Both the position numbers and the translations under genes were made by a program. 64,000 nucleotides of DNA, from positions 1 through 64,000 of the forward strand of contig SFET01000002.1 in assembly GCA_004557125.1 (NCBI GenBank). The letters run 5' to 3'. This DNA is from Clostridiales bacterium (GTDB taxonomy: Bacteria; Bacillota; Clostridia; Christensenellales; Aristaeellaceae). This document shows, piece by piece, positions 18,776-26,345 of the stretch; position 1 is the first letter of the stretch, and every line of letters begins with the position of its first letter. The notes under the pieces were generated by a model, which did not search any database, was not told the DNA's origin, and saw only the letters and a program-made list of their open reading frames with translations.

Positions 18776-19272
18776 AGGGAATTCTGCTCTCGCTGATTCT
18801 GCTCGCAGGAGCCGGTGCAGGCCGCATGCTCTCCAATGCACGCCGCCGCAGGTGCGAGCTGCTGGGTGAACTGTTGGCAGCGATGCGCGTGCTGCGGCTG
18901 CGCATGCTCAATTCCGCGGAGCCGCTGAGCGTTCTGCTGCGCAAGTCGGATTCGAGCCTGTTCCGGGATCTGGGAAACGGCCTGTGGGAGGGCGGCGGCC
19001 TGCGCTCATGCTGGGAGAAGCTGCGCCAGTCGGGCGTTCGCCGCGGCTGCATGCTGGATTGCCTGAACCAGGACGATCTTCTGCTGCTGGACGACTTCTT
19101 CCGCAATCTGGGCGGCAGCGGCAGAGAGGAACAGAAGGAGCTGTTTTCCTCCGTCATTTCGCAGCTCGAGGAGGCGCAGCGCCAGGCGCACAGCAGCTTT
19201 CTGGATGCTTCCCGAACCTACACGGCGCTGGGCGCGCTCGTCGGCATTGCCGTGTGCATCCTGATCGTTTGA
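18769..19272 (+). CDS. spoIIIAB: Stage III sporulation protein AB
   Basis: A 167-residue GspF-like membrane protein with an N-terminal helix (about 2-20), a soluble helical domain and a C-terminal helix (about 147-166). It is thought to act as the platform of the SpoIIIA channel with the AA ATPase. Length and topology fit the family (about 170). Starts inside the end of spoIIIAA. Confidence 0.92.
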   Translation: MLKGILLSLILLAGAGAGRMLSNARRRRCELLGELLAAMRVLRLRMLNSAEPLSVLLRKSDSSLFRDLGNGLWEGGGLRSCWEKLRQSGVRRGCMLDCLNQDDLLLLDDFFRNLGGSGREEQKELFSSVISQLEEAQRQAHSSFLDASRTYTALGALVGIAVCILIV

Positions 19273-19280
19273 GGTGAATC

Positions 19281-19478
19281 ATGGATATCGAATTTGTGTT
19301 CAAGATCGGCGCCATTGGCATTCTGGTCACGGTGATCTCCCAGATCCTCAGCCGCGCCGGGCGCGAGGACATGGCCACGCTGGCGACCCTCGCCGGGCTG
19401 GTGGTGGTGCTGATGATGGTGGTCAACATGGTGGCCGAATTCTTCGAGAGCATCCGCGTGATGTTCGGCTTCGACTGA
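19281..19478 (+). CDS. spoIIIAC: Stage III sporulation protein AC
   Basis: A 65-residue two-helix membrane protein (MDIEFVFKIGAIGILV ... LATLAGLVVVLMMVVNMV), the normal size for SpoIIIAC. Its stop shares one base with the spoIIIAD start (TGATG at 19476-19480). Confidence 0.92.
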   Translation: MDIEFVFKIGAIGILVTVISQILSRAGREDMATLATLAGLVVVLMMVVNMVAEFFESIRVMFGFD

Positions 19479-19861
19479 TGCAGATGCTGCGCATACTGGT
19501 GCTGTGCCTGTCGGCGGCGCTGATCTGCATGACGCTGCGAGCAGCCCATCCGCAGATTGCAGCGGCCGTGGCGATGGCGGCGGGCGTGGCCGCACTGATG
19601 CTCTCCGGAGCAGATCTGGGGGGCTTCGCCCGGACGCTTCAGACGCTGGAGGACTGCGCGCAGGCTGCGGGCCAGCCGCTGTACCTGCTGAAGATCTGCG
19701 GAATTGCCATGATTGCGGAGTTCGCATCGGACATCTGCCGGGATGCGGGAGAGGCCGCGCTGGCACGCAGGATCGACGTCGGCGTGCGCATCGGAATCGT
19801 CGCCTCTGCGTTGCCCGCCGCCGCGGAAATCATGGAGAGCATCGCGGCGTTGCTGGCATGA
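19478..19861 (+). CDS. spoIIIAD: Stage III sporulation protein AD
   Basis: A 127-residue membrane protein with helices at about 5-22, 27-44, 64-84 and 104-125; homologous in its central part to SpoIIIAC (KICGIAMIAEFASDICRDAG). It contributes to the membrane part of the channel. Starts at ATG 19478 by stop-start overlap with AC and ends overlapping AE by 4 nt. Confidence 0.9.
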   Translation: MQMLRILVLCLSAALICMTLRAAHPQIAAAVAMAAGVAALMLSGADLGGFARTLQTLEDCAQAAGQPLYLLKICGIAMIAEFASDICRDAGEAALARRIDVGVRIGIVASALPAAAEIMESIAALLA

Positions 19862-20970
19862 GGCGCTTTGTGGCGGCGCTGCTCCTGCTGCTCCTGTTGA
19901 CAGGCTGTGCCCTGGCGGAGGAGCCTGCGAGGCGGGCGCTGGAGTCGACGGATCTGGATGATCTGGAGGAGTTTGCCGGGAAGGTGGCGCCGGAACTGGA
20001 TTTACAGGGCATTCTGGAGGAGGCACTGCGTGGGGAGCTGCCGAATACTGAGGCGCTGATCGAGGCGCTTCAGGATCGGCTGTGTGCAGCGGCGAAGGAT
20101 GCCGTGCAGTCCTGCGGCGCGTTGATCGCCCCTGCGCTGCTGCTGGCGGTGATGGGCTGTGCGTTGCCGGATCACAGCGGTGCAAGCGCGGGCGCGCACT
20201 TTCTGATTCTGTGTACGCTTCTGCTGGGCGTGGTTCGTCTGACCTTTTCGGAAATGGAGGGCGTGGAGACCTGTCTTGTGCGCGTGGCTGATTTTGCGGA
20301 TGCGGCGGCGCCGCCGCTGGCGGCGCTGATGACGGCGGCGGGTATGACCGGCAGCGCGGCGCTGATCTCCCCGCTGGCGGCGCTGATCGGCGGTGCTGCG
20401 GAAAACCTGCTGCTGCATTATGGCCTGCCGCTGTGCCGCTTTGCACTGGCGATGGCCGTCGCCGGAAACCTGAGCGATGCGATCGATCTGGGAAGGGCAT
20501 ACCGTCTGACGCGCAAGACCGCAAACTGGGGTGCCGGACTGGCCGTCACACTGTTCACGGCGCTCACCGCCATCCAGGGAAGCGTATCCGCCGGCATGGA
20601 CGGCGTGGCGGTGCGCACGGCGAAGTATGCGGTGGACAGCATATCTCCCGTGATCGGCAGCGGCATATCCGACGCCTGGGACAGTTACATCGGCGGCATC
20701 GTCATCGCCAAGAATGCCGTGGGCATCAGCGGCGTGGCGCTGCTGCTTGCAGCGGGCCTGCGGCCCATGCTGCGGACTGCTGCGCTGATGGTGGCGATGA
20801 ATCTCCTTGCGGCGCTGATGGACGTGCTCGGCGAGCGCCGCGCGGCCCGGGCGGCGGAACAGGCTGCGGGCGTGTGTCAGATGCTTTTGACGCTGTGCGC
20901 AGCGGCGCTGACGATGGGAATGATCCTGCTGGCGGCGGCCATGGCTGCGGGGCAGAACCTGCTCAGTTAG
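19858..20970 (+). CDS. spoIIIAE: Stage III sporulation protein AE
   Basis: A 370-residue polytopic protein with a signal sequence (LLLLLLLTGCALAEE; a lipobox-like TGC is present), a short soluble N-part and about eight helices. It matches SpoIIIAE in length and in the central Gly/Ala-rich helices (KTANWGAGLAVTLFTALTAI, VDSISPVIGSGISDAWD). It is a core membrane component of the channel. Start ATG 19858 overlaps the AD stop. Confidence 0.93.
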   Translation: MRRFVAALLLLLLLTGCALAEEPARRALESTDLDDLEEFAGKVAPELDLQGILEEALRGELPNTEALIEALQDRLCAAAKDAVQSCGALIAPALLLAVMGCALPDHSGASAGAHFLILCTLLLGVVRLTFSEMEGVETCLVRVADFADAAAPPLAALMTAAGMTGSAALISPLAALIGGAAENLLLHYGLPLCRFALAMAVAGNLSDAIDLGRAYRLTRKTANWGAGLAVTLFTALTAIQGSVSAGMDGVAVRTAKYAVDSISPVIGSGISDAWDSYIGGIVIAKNAVGISGVALLLAAGLRPMLRTAALMVAMNLLAALMDVLGERRAARAAEQAAGVCQMLLTLCAAALTMGMILLAAAMAAGQNLLS

Positions 20971-20982
20971 GAGGGATGCGAT

Positions 20983-21153
20983 GTGAATGCTGCGCTGATG
21001 ACCGTCTCGGCGCTGTGCATGGCGGCGGCACTGTGCGAGCAGCTGACGCAAAAGAGCCGCTTCTTTCCAGCCATTCGCCTGGTGCTGGGTCTAAAGATCG
21101 CCGGTGTGGCGGTGGCGGCGGTGTGCGGAGCCTGGCATGCGCTAAACGGATGA
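20983..21153 (+). CDS. spoIIIAF: Very short SpoIIIAF-like protein
   Basis: A 56-residue frame starting at GTG 20983, 7 nt after AGGAGGG (20970-20976). Two hydrophobic stretches are separated by EQLTQKSRFFPAIRLVLGLK, which resembles the start of SpoIIIAF (helix, a short polar turn, then K-x-x-V-x-LVLGL). The normal protein is about 190-200 residues with a ring-forming soluble domain; here only the membrane part exists. Position between AE and AG fits. No second half is visible in another frame before AG starts, so it looks like real reduction rather than a frameshift. Orthology is inferred from position and this short match. Confidence 0.6.
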   Translation: MNAALMTVSALCMAAALCEQLTQKSRFFPAIRLVLGLKIAGVAVAAVCGAWHALNG

Positions 21154-21165
21154 GGGTGAGGACGC

Positions 21166-21495
21166 TTGAAGCAACTGTTTGCAACGTTGAAGGCTGCGCG
21201 CTGGCTGGAGCTGACCATCGCTGCGGGTCTGATCTGCATCCTGCTGGTGCTGGCGCTGGGCAGCGGCAGCGGCGATGCGGCGAGCAAGGAGGAAGTGCGC
21301 ATGCAGCGCATCCTCTCCCGCATCGAGGGCGCAGGCAGGGTGAGCGTGATGATCTCCGAGGATGGAAGCGGCGGCTGCGCCGGGGTCGTGGTGGTCGCCT
21401 CCGGTGCGGAGGACGTCGGCGTGATGCTGCGGCTGCAGCGGGCGGTGCAGGCGCTGACCGACCTCGATTTGGATCGGATCGAAATTGTCAAGTAG
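21166..21495 (+). CDS. spoIIIAG: Stage III sporulation protein AG, short form
   Basis: A 109-residue protein from TTG 21166: one membrane helix (about 14-32), then a compact RBM-type domain (ILSRIEGAGRVSVMI ... GVVVVASGAEDVGVM ... RAVQALTDLDLDRIEI). Family members are about 200 residues and form a large ring between mother cell and forespore; this one lacks most of the inserted beta-region. The TTG start is preceded by GAGGGTGAGG. Confidence 0.85.
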   Translation: MKQLFATLKAARWLELTIAAGLICILLVLALGSGSGDAASKEEVRMQRILSRIEGAGRVSVMISEDGSGGCAGVVVVASGAEDVGVMLRLQRAVQALTDLDLDRIEIVK

Positions 21496-21510
21496 ACGGA
21501 ATGGGAGCGG

Positions 21511-21999
21511 ATGCCGGTGCTGCACATGAGCAGGGGAATGGAACGATGGCTGTGGATTGCGCTGGCGCTGATGCTGGCGCTTGGCGGCGGATTCATCGGG
21601 CGGATCCGTGCGACCGTTCCGGCGGCTGAAAGCGTCGAAGCGGCTGTGGAGGAGGATGCCATCGCCGCCTTCCGCACGGAGCGGGAGCAGTTGCGCGCCA
21701 TGCAGAAGGCGCAGCTGAACGATCTGATCCACGACAGCGGCACGGAGGCGGAGATCGCCGCCATGGCGCAGCGCCAGCTGCTGGATCTGTGCGGGCGGGA
21801 GGAACATGAGGTGACGCTGGAGGGCCTGCTTGCGCTGCGGGGCTTCGAGAATCCGGTGGTGACGGTGCAGGCGGATTCGGTGAATGTGCTTCTCAAGGCG
21901 CAGCTCGTCACGCAGCAGGAATGCAGTGTAATTCTGGATCTGGTGTGCAGGGAAACGGGCGTGCAGAGCGGCAATGTAAAGATCATTCCGATAAATTAA
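21511..21999 (+). CDS. spoIIIAH: Stage III sporulation protein AH
   Basis: A 162-residue single-pass protein: helix at about 12-30, a Glu-rich helix (FRTEREQLRAMQKAQLNDLI), and a C-terminal RBM ring domain ending SGNVKIIPIN, as in SpoIIIAH. Its soluble domain should meet SpoIIQ from the forespore; no spoIIQ is in this window. ATG 21511 is used; ATG 21526 or 21538 are possible alternatives. Confidence 0.9.
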   Translation: MPVLHMSRGMERWLWIALALMLALGGGFIGRIRATVPAAESVEAAVEEDAIAAFRTEREQLRAMQKAQLNDLIHDSGTEAEIAAMAQRQLLDLCGREEHEVTLEGLLALRGFENPVVTVQADSVNVLLKAQLVTQQECSVILDLVCRETGVQSGNVKIIPIN

Positions 22000-22011
22000 G
22001 CGAAATTGTGA

Positions 22012-22040
22012 TTGCGCTTTCGGCAATGATCTGTTATAAT
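22012..22040 (+). promoter_or_regulatory. Sigma-A promoter upstream of the asp23 operon
   Basis: TTGCGC (22012-22017), a 17-bp spacer and a perfect TATAAT (22035-22040), 25 nt before the asp23 ATG. It starts the vegetative operon right after the sporulation operon. Confidence 0.75.
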
Positions 22041-22065
22041 GAAGCTGAAAAAGGAGGTCTGCACT

Positions 22066-22638
22066 ATGAGTGAGAATTACCAGCCCGACGTCAAGCTGGA
22101 TGAAAATCCCAACGGCACGGTTTCCTTCGCCACGGAGGTGGTCGCCACGATCGCCGGTCTCGCGGCAACTGAGGTGGAAGGCGTCGCGAGCATGTCTTCC
22201 CAGAGCAGCGGATTTGCAGATATGTTTTCCAGAAAGAACACGCGCAATTTCACCAAGGGCGTGCGCATCGATCTGAACGAGAACAAGGTCACTGTGGACA
22301 TCACCATCGTGGTGGAGTACGGCTCTCCGGTGCCGGACGTCGCCCGCAGCATTCAGGAAAACGTGAAGAAGGCCATCGAAACCATGAGTGGCCTGGATGT
22401 GCACGCAGTGGATGTGCATGTGGCCGGCGTGAGCTTCGAGCGCGAACAGCGCGCTGCCGCCGAACTGGAGGAGCAGCGCAGAAAGATGCTGGAGAAATCC
22501 GTGGCGCCGCAGGAGGAGCCGGCGAAGGAAGAGGCCGCTGCCCCCGCGGACGAGACGGAGGATACCGAAGAGGAACCTGAGGACGAGGCGGAAGAGGACG
22601 TGTGCGACGAGGATGCCGCAGAGGACGAGGCAGAGTAA
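22066..22638 (+). CDS. Asp23/Gls24 family envelope stress protein
   Basis: A 190-residue protein. Residues about 13-125 form the Asp23 domain (GTVSFATEVVATIAGLAATE, VEGVASMS, VTVDITIVVEYGSPVPDVA, VHVAGVSFE); the C-terminal about 60 residues are a highly acidic Glu/Asp/Ala tail. Asp23 proteins coat the inner face of the membrane and are linked to cell-wall stress; the membrane anchor is AmaP, encoded next. AAGGAGGT is 8 nt before ATG 22066. Confidence 0.9.
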   Translation: MSENYQPDVKLDENPNGTVSFATEVVATIAGLAATEVEGVASMSSQSSGFADMFSRKNTRNFTKGVRIDLNENKVTVDITIVVEYGSPVPDVARSIQENVKKAIETMSGLDVHAVDVHVAGVSFEREQRAAAELEEQRRKMLEKSVAPQEEPAKEEAAAPADETEDTEEEPEDEAEEDVCDEDAAEDEAE

Positions 22639-22674
22639 GTTGCCGCGCGCCTTCCGCAGGAAGGAACAGAGCTT

Positions 22675-23382
22675 ATGAAACTGAATTTCGGCAGGAAGCT
22701 GGTGCTGTTTCTGCACTGGTTGCTGTCCTTGGCCGCCTGCGTTGCGACCCTGATGTTCTGCGTATGGCCGGATACCGTCTACCGCGGATTTGACGCTGCC
22801 TACGGCGTCATCGGCAAGCGCAGCACCGATATCATCGGAATTGTCCTTCTGGCGCTGTATGTCATCTTTGCGGTGGCGAGCGTGATGATCATCTTCTCAC
22901 GCGACGGTAAGCGCAGTGAGCGCGGCTTCATCACGGTGGACTCCAGTGAGGCAGGCAGGACCCGCATCGCTGTGAGTGCAGTGGAACAGATGATCCGCCA
23001 GGCCGTGCGTGGCGTTGACGGCATCGTCGACATGAAGGCCGGCATCGTCAACTGCGAGGATGCCATCTCCATTCACACCAACGTGACCATCGCAGCCGGC
23101 GCGCATGTGCCGACCGTGACGATGAACATTCAGCGCGCAATCCGCAGCTACATTGAGCTGAACTGCGGCGTCGCGGTGCGCGAAGTCAGCGTCAGCGTCA
23201 ATGCCCTGGAGAGTGGAGAAGCTACGCGCCACGGGCGCAAGAAGACAGCCACCGAGCCTGCACCGCAGGCCGTTGAAGCGGCAGCTCCGGTGGAGGATGC
23301 ATCGCTGCGGCTGCATGTGGATCCGATCATGGATGCTCCCACCGAGGAGGCAGCTGTGCAGGATTCCGAGGAACAGGAATGA
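22675..23382 (+). CDS. amaP: Alkaline shock response membrane anchor protein AmaP
   Basis: A 235-residue protein with two N-terminal helices (about 8-30 and 57-78), an Asp23-like domain (about 95-180: GFITVDSSEAGRTRIAVSAV ... VREVSVSVNAL), and an Ala/Glu/Pro-rich tail. AmaP tethers Asp23 to the membrane, so the pair of genes makes sense as a unit. The frame is intact and follows asp23 by 36 nt. Confidence 0.9.
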   Translation: MKLNFGRKLVLFLHWLLSLAACVATLMFCVWPDTVYRGFDAAYGVIGKRSTDIIGIVLLALYVIFAVASVMIIFSRDGKRSERGFITVDSSEAGRTRIAVSAVEQMIRQAVRGVDGIVDMKAGIVNCEDAISIHTNVTIAAGAHVPTVTMNIQRAIRSYIELNCGVAVREVSVSVNALESGEATRHGRKKTATEPAPQAVEAAAPVEDASLRLHVDPIMDAPTEEAAVQDSEEQE

Positions 23383-23462
23383 GTGCTCTGCGGCGGCGCG
23401 CGCTTGCGCGTCACCGCTTTGCCTTGCAATTCACAAATTAATGGAGACGAGGTTTTTCCACG

Positions 23463-23861
23463 ATGGACAGAAAGAGCGCCCGTGCGCACGCGATGAAGCT
23501 GATTTATGAATGGGAAATGGGCGGTGACGGCGGCGAGGATACCCGCCTGAATCTGCTCGGCGTCGCTCCCGGGGAGAACGAATCCGAATACATGAACCGC
23601 ATGTTCGAAGGCGTGGTCGCCAATGCCGAGGAGCTTGATGCGCACATCGCAGCGCACCTGCGCGGCTGGACCATTGAGCGCATTTCGAAGGTGGATCTCG
23701 CCATTCTGCGCCTGGGTGCGTATGAGCTGATGCTGAAGGAAGTTCCCGCCGGCATCGCCATCAACGAGGCCGTCGAGCTTGCAAACCAGTATTCCGCGGA
23801 CAAGGCCGGCGCCTTCATCAACGGCGTGCTGGGCAGCCTCTCCCGCGAGGGCGGTCAATAG
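23463..23861 (+). CDS. nusB: Transcription antitermination protein NusB
   Basis: A 132-residue all-helical protein with the NusB pattern: ARAHAMKLIYEWE at the N-terminus, then WTIERISKVDLAILRLGAYEL and IAINEAVELANQYS, followed by FINGVLGSL. NusB binds boxA RNA with NusE (S10) in rRNA antitermination. Position between the asp23 pair and xseA is the usual one in Clostridia. Confidence 0.95.
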   Translation: MDRKSARAHAMKLIYEWEMGGDGGEDTRLNLLGVAPGENESEYMNRMFEGVVANAEELDAHIAAHLRGWTIERISKVDLAILRLGAYELMLKEVPAGIAINEAVELANQYSADKAGAFINGVLGSLSREGGQ

Positions 23862-23977
23862 GCGCATCGACCCGCAGGACAACTGTGCCTTTGCTGTTCA
23901 AACCGGCAGAGGCATTCTTTATGGTGTTTTAAGGGATCTTAAATCAAGTGCGATGAATGGGAAAAGGCGGTGGTCGA

Positions 23978-25219
23978 ATGCAGCCGGATCGCGCGCTGAG
24001 CGTGTCGGAGCTGAATGAATATGTGCGCAGGCTGCTGGCCGGCGACGCGCTGCTGCGCAACGTGGTGGTGACGGGCGAGATCTCCGGCTACAAGCACCAC
24101 ATCAGCGGCCACCGTTACTTCTCCCTGAAGGATGCGGGCGCGCGGGTGCAGTGCGTGATGTTCCGGCAGAATGCCATGGGTCTGAGCTTTCAGCCCCAGG
24201 ACGGCATGCGCGTGCGCGTGCAGGCGGCGGCCTCGCTCTTTCCCAGGGACGGAAGCTATCAGCTCTACATCAGCTCCATGCAGAAGGCCGGCGTGGGCGA
24301 CCTCTATCAGAGGTTCGAGGAGCTCAAGCAGAAGCTGGCAAAAGAGGGCCTGTTCGATCCCGCCATCAAGCGGGAACTCCCGCTGAAGCCGCGCTGCATC
24401 GGCATCGCAACCTCCATCACCGGCGCAGCGATCCGGGACATGGTGCGCATCGCCCGACGGCGCAATCCCCGCGTCGGAATCGTCGTGGCGCCCTGTGCGG
24501 TGCAGGGGGTGGAGGCCGCGGGGGAGATCGTACGCGCGCTGGAGAAGCTCAACCGTGACGGTCGTGCGGAGGTGATCCTGCTGGGCCGCGGCGGCGGCTC
24601 CATCGAGGACCTCTGGGCCTTCAACGAGGAAGTCGTCGCACGCGCCATCGCCGCGTCGGAGATCCCCGTGATCTCCTGCGTGGGCCACGAGACGGATTTC
24701 ACGATTTCGGACTTCGTTGCCGATGTGCGCGCCGCGACCCCTTCGATGGCAGCGGAGATCGCCGTGCCTGTGCTGCGCGAATTGCAGCACAAGCTGGACG
24801 TGGCCATGCAGCGGGTATTCACGGGCCTTCGACAGGGCAACCGGCTGCGCAGGGCGGAGCTGAATCACGTGTGCGCCTCGCCTCTGTTCTGCGATCCATC
24901 ACAGGTGTTGATCGTGGGTCGCAGGGAGGCGTTGGAGGCGCTGTGGGAGCGCTGCATTGCGGCCCAGCGTGCGCGCCTGGAGCGCCAGAGAAACCGGCTG
25001 GAGCACCTGACGGGCAAGCTGGAGGCCCTGAATCCGGCGGGAGTGCTGGATCGTGGATACGCATACCTGACGAATTCAGAGGGCGTATGCACCTCGGCAG
25101 CGCAGCTGCAGGCGGGCATGCAGGTGGAGGTGCACCTGCGCGACGGCCGTGCGGATGCACATATACTGAATACGACGCTTGCGCAGGAGGATCAAAATGG
25201 ATGCGAAGCTGAACTTTGA
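23978..25219 (+). CDS. xseA: Exodeoxyribonuclease VII large subunit
   Basis: A 413-residue protein: N-terminal OB-fold (about 1-100; LSVSELNEYVRRLL, VVVTGEISGYKHH), catalytic domain (about 120-330; ITGAAIRDMVRIARRRNP, LLGRGGGSIEDLWAFN, SCVGHETDFTISDFVADVRA) and a C-terminal coiled coil. With XseB it degrades single-stranded DNA from both ends. I chose ATG 23978 (MQPDRALSVSEL) over 23957. It overlaps xseB by 23 nt. Confidence 0.95.
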   Translation: MQPDRALSVSELNEYVRRLLAGDALLRNVVVTGEISGYKHHISGHRYFSLKDAGARVQCVMFRQNAMGLSFQPQDGMRVRVQAAASLFPRDGSYQLYISSMQKAGVGDLYQRFEELKQKLAKEGLFDPAIKRELPLKPRCIGIATSITGAAIRDMVRIARRRNPRVGIVVAPCAVQGVEAAGEIVRALEKLNRDGRAEVILLGRGGGSIEDLWAFNEEVVARAIAASEIPVISCVGHETDFTISDFVADVRAATPSMAAEIAVPVLRELQHKLDVAMQRVFTGLRQGNRLRRAELNHVCASPLFCDPSQVLIVGRREALEALWERCIAAQRARLERQRNRLEHLTGKLEALNPAGVLDRGYAYLTNSEGVCTSAAQLQAGMQVEVHLRDGRADAHILNTTLAQEDQNGCEAEL

Positions 25220-25418
25220 AGCGGGGATGCAGGAGCTGGAGGAGCTGGCGAGTGCCCTGGAGCGCGGTGAAATGGGGTTGGACGACTCCTTTGCGGCCTT
25301 TGAGCGGGCAAATGAACTGCGAAAAGCGCTGCAGAGACTGCTGGACGAGGGCGACGAGAAGATACGTGTGCTCACCGAGAGCGGTGAGACCGAGCTGGAT
25401 GCGGAGGAGATCAAATGA
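25197..25418 (+). CDS. xseB: Exodeoxyribonuclease VII small subunit
   Basis: A 73-residue helical protein with the XseB signature: LNFEAGMQELEELASALERG, LDDSFAAFERANELRKAL. It packs along the XseA coiled coil. ATG 25197 follows CAGGAGGAT. It overlaps ispA by 4 nt (ATGA). Confidence 0.94.
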   Translation: MDAKLNFEAGMQELEELASALERGEMGLDDSFAAFERANELRKALQRLLDEGDEKIRVLTESGETELDAEEIK

Positions 25419-26320
25419 AGACACTGAAGGAATACGCCGACATTGTAAACGCGCGCCTGAACACCGTGTTTCCGCAGCTTGCAGAGAACAGCTTTGCTGA
25501 GGGCGGCATGCCGGAGCTGTTGGTGCGCTCCATGAATTACAGCCTCCTCGCCGGGGGTAAGCGCCTGCGTCCGAGTATGCTGCTGGCCGCAGTGGACATG
25601 CTGGGAGGGGACGTGGATTTCGCCCTGGATTTCGCCTGCGCGGTGGAGATGATCCACAGCTACTCGCTGATTCACGACGATCTGCCGGGCATGGACGACG
25701 ACACCATGCGCCGGGGCCGGCCCACGAATCACGTGGTGTTCGGCGTGGGTCAGGCGATACTGGCGGGCGACGGTCTGCTCAACGCGGCCTTTGAACTGAT
25801 GCTTCGCAAATCCCTCGAGCGACCGGAGCTGGCGCAGCGCAGCCTGCGTGCCATTTCGGAGATCGCCACCGGTGCGGGCGTGACCGGTATGATCGCCGGC
25901 CAGGTGATGGATCTGTACTGCGAGCACAATGCCGTCAAGGATGCGCGCGCGCTCAGCTTCATCCACCGCGACAAGACCGCCTGCATGTTCATCTATCCGC
26001 TGCGGGCCGCCGGCGCGCTGTCCGGCACCAGTGAGGCCCAGATCGATGCCCTCGGACGCTACGGCGAGAACTTCGGGCGCATCTTCCAGGCGACGGACGA
26101 TCTTCTGGACGTCATCGGCGACGCCTCGGAGATGGGCAAGACCCTGGGCAAGGATGCGGAACAGGGCAAGCTGACCGTGATCACTCTCCACGGCGTGGAG
26201 GGCGCGCGCGCGCAGGTGCGCATGCTGCTGGAACGCGCCATGGCCGATCTGGAGGACTTTGGCGAGCGGGCGCAGTTCTTCCGCGACCTGATCGCCTCCA
26301 TGGTGGATCGCACCAAATAA
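25415..26320 (+). CDS. ispA: Polyprenyl (farnesyl/geranyl) diphosphate synthase
   Basis: A 301-residue trans-prenyltransferase. First aspartate-rich motif HDDLPGMDDDTMRRGRPTNH (about 88-107) and second motif QATDDLLDVIGD (about 225-236). It joins isopentenyl diphosphate units to make farnesyl diphosphate, which feeds undecaprenyl and quinone-type chains. It is followed by dxs, so isoprenoid precursor and chain synthesis are in one operon. Chain length cannot be told from sequence alone. Confidence 0.93.
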   Translation: MKTLKEYADIVNARLNTVFPQLAENSFAEGGMPELLVRSMNYSLLAGGKRLRPSMLLAAVDMLGGDVDFALDFACAVEMIHSYSLIHDDLPGMDDDTMRRGRPTNHVVFGVGQAILAGDGLLNAAFELMLRKSLERPELAQRSLRAISEIATGAGVTGMIAGQVMDLYCEHNAVKDARALSFIHRDKTACMFIYPLRAAGALSGTSEAQIDALGRYGENFGRIFQATDDLLDVIGDASEMGKTLGKDAEQGKLTVITLHGVEGARAQVRMLLERAMADLEDFGERAQFFRDLIASMVDRTK

Positions 26321-26345
26321 ACGCTGGCAAGCGAGGAATCTACGA

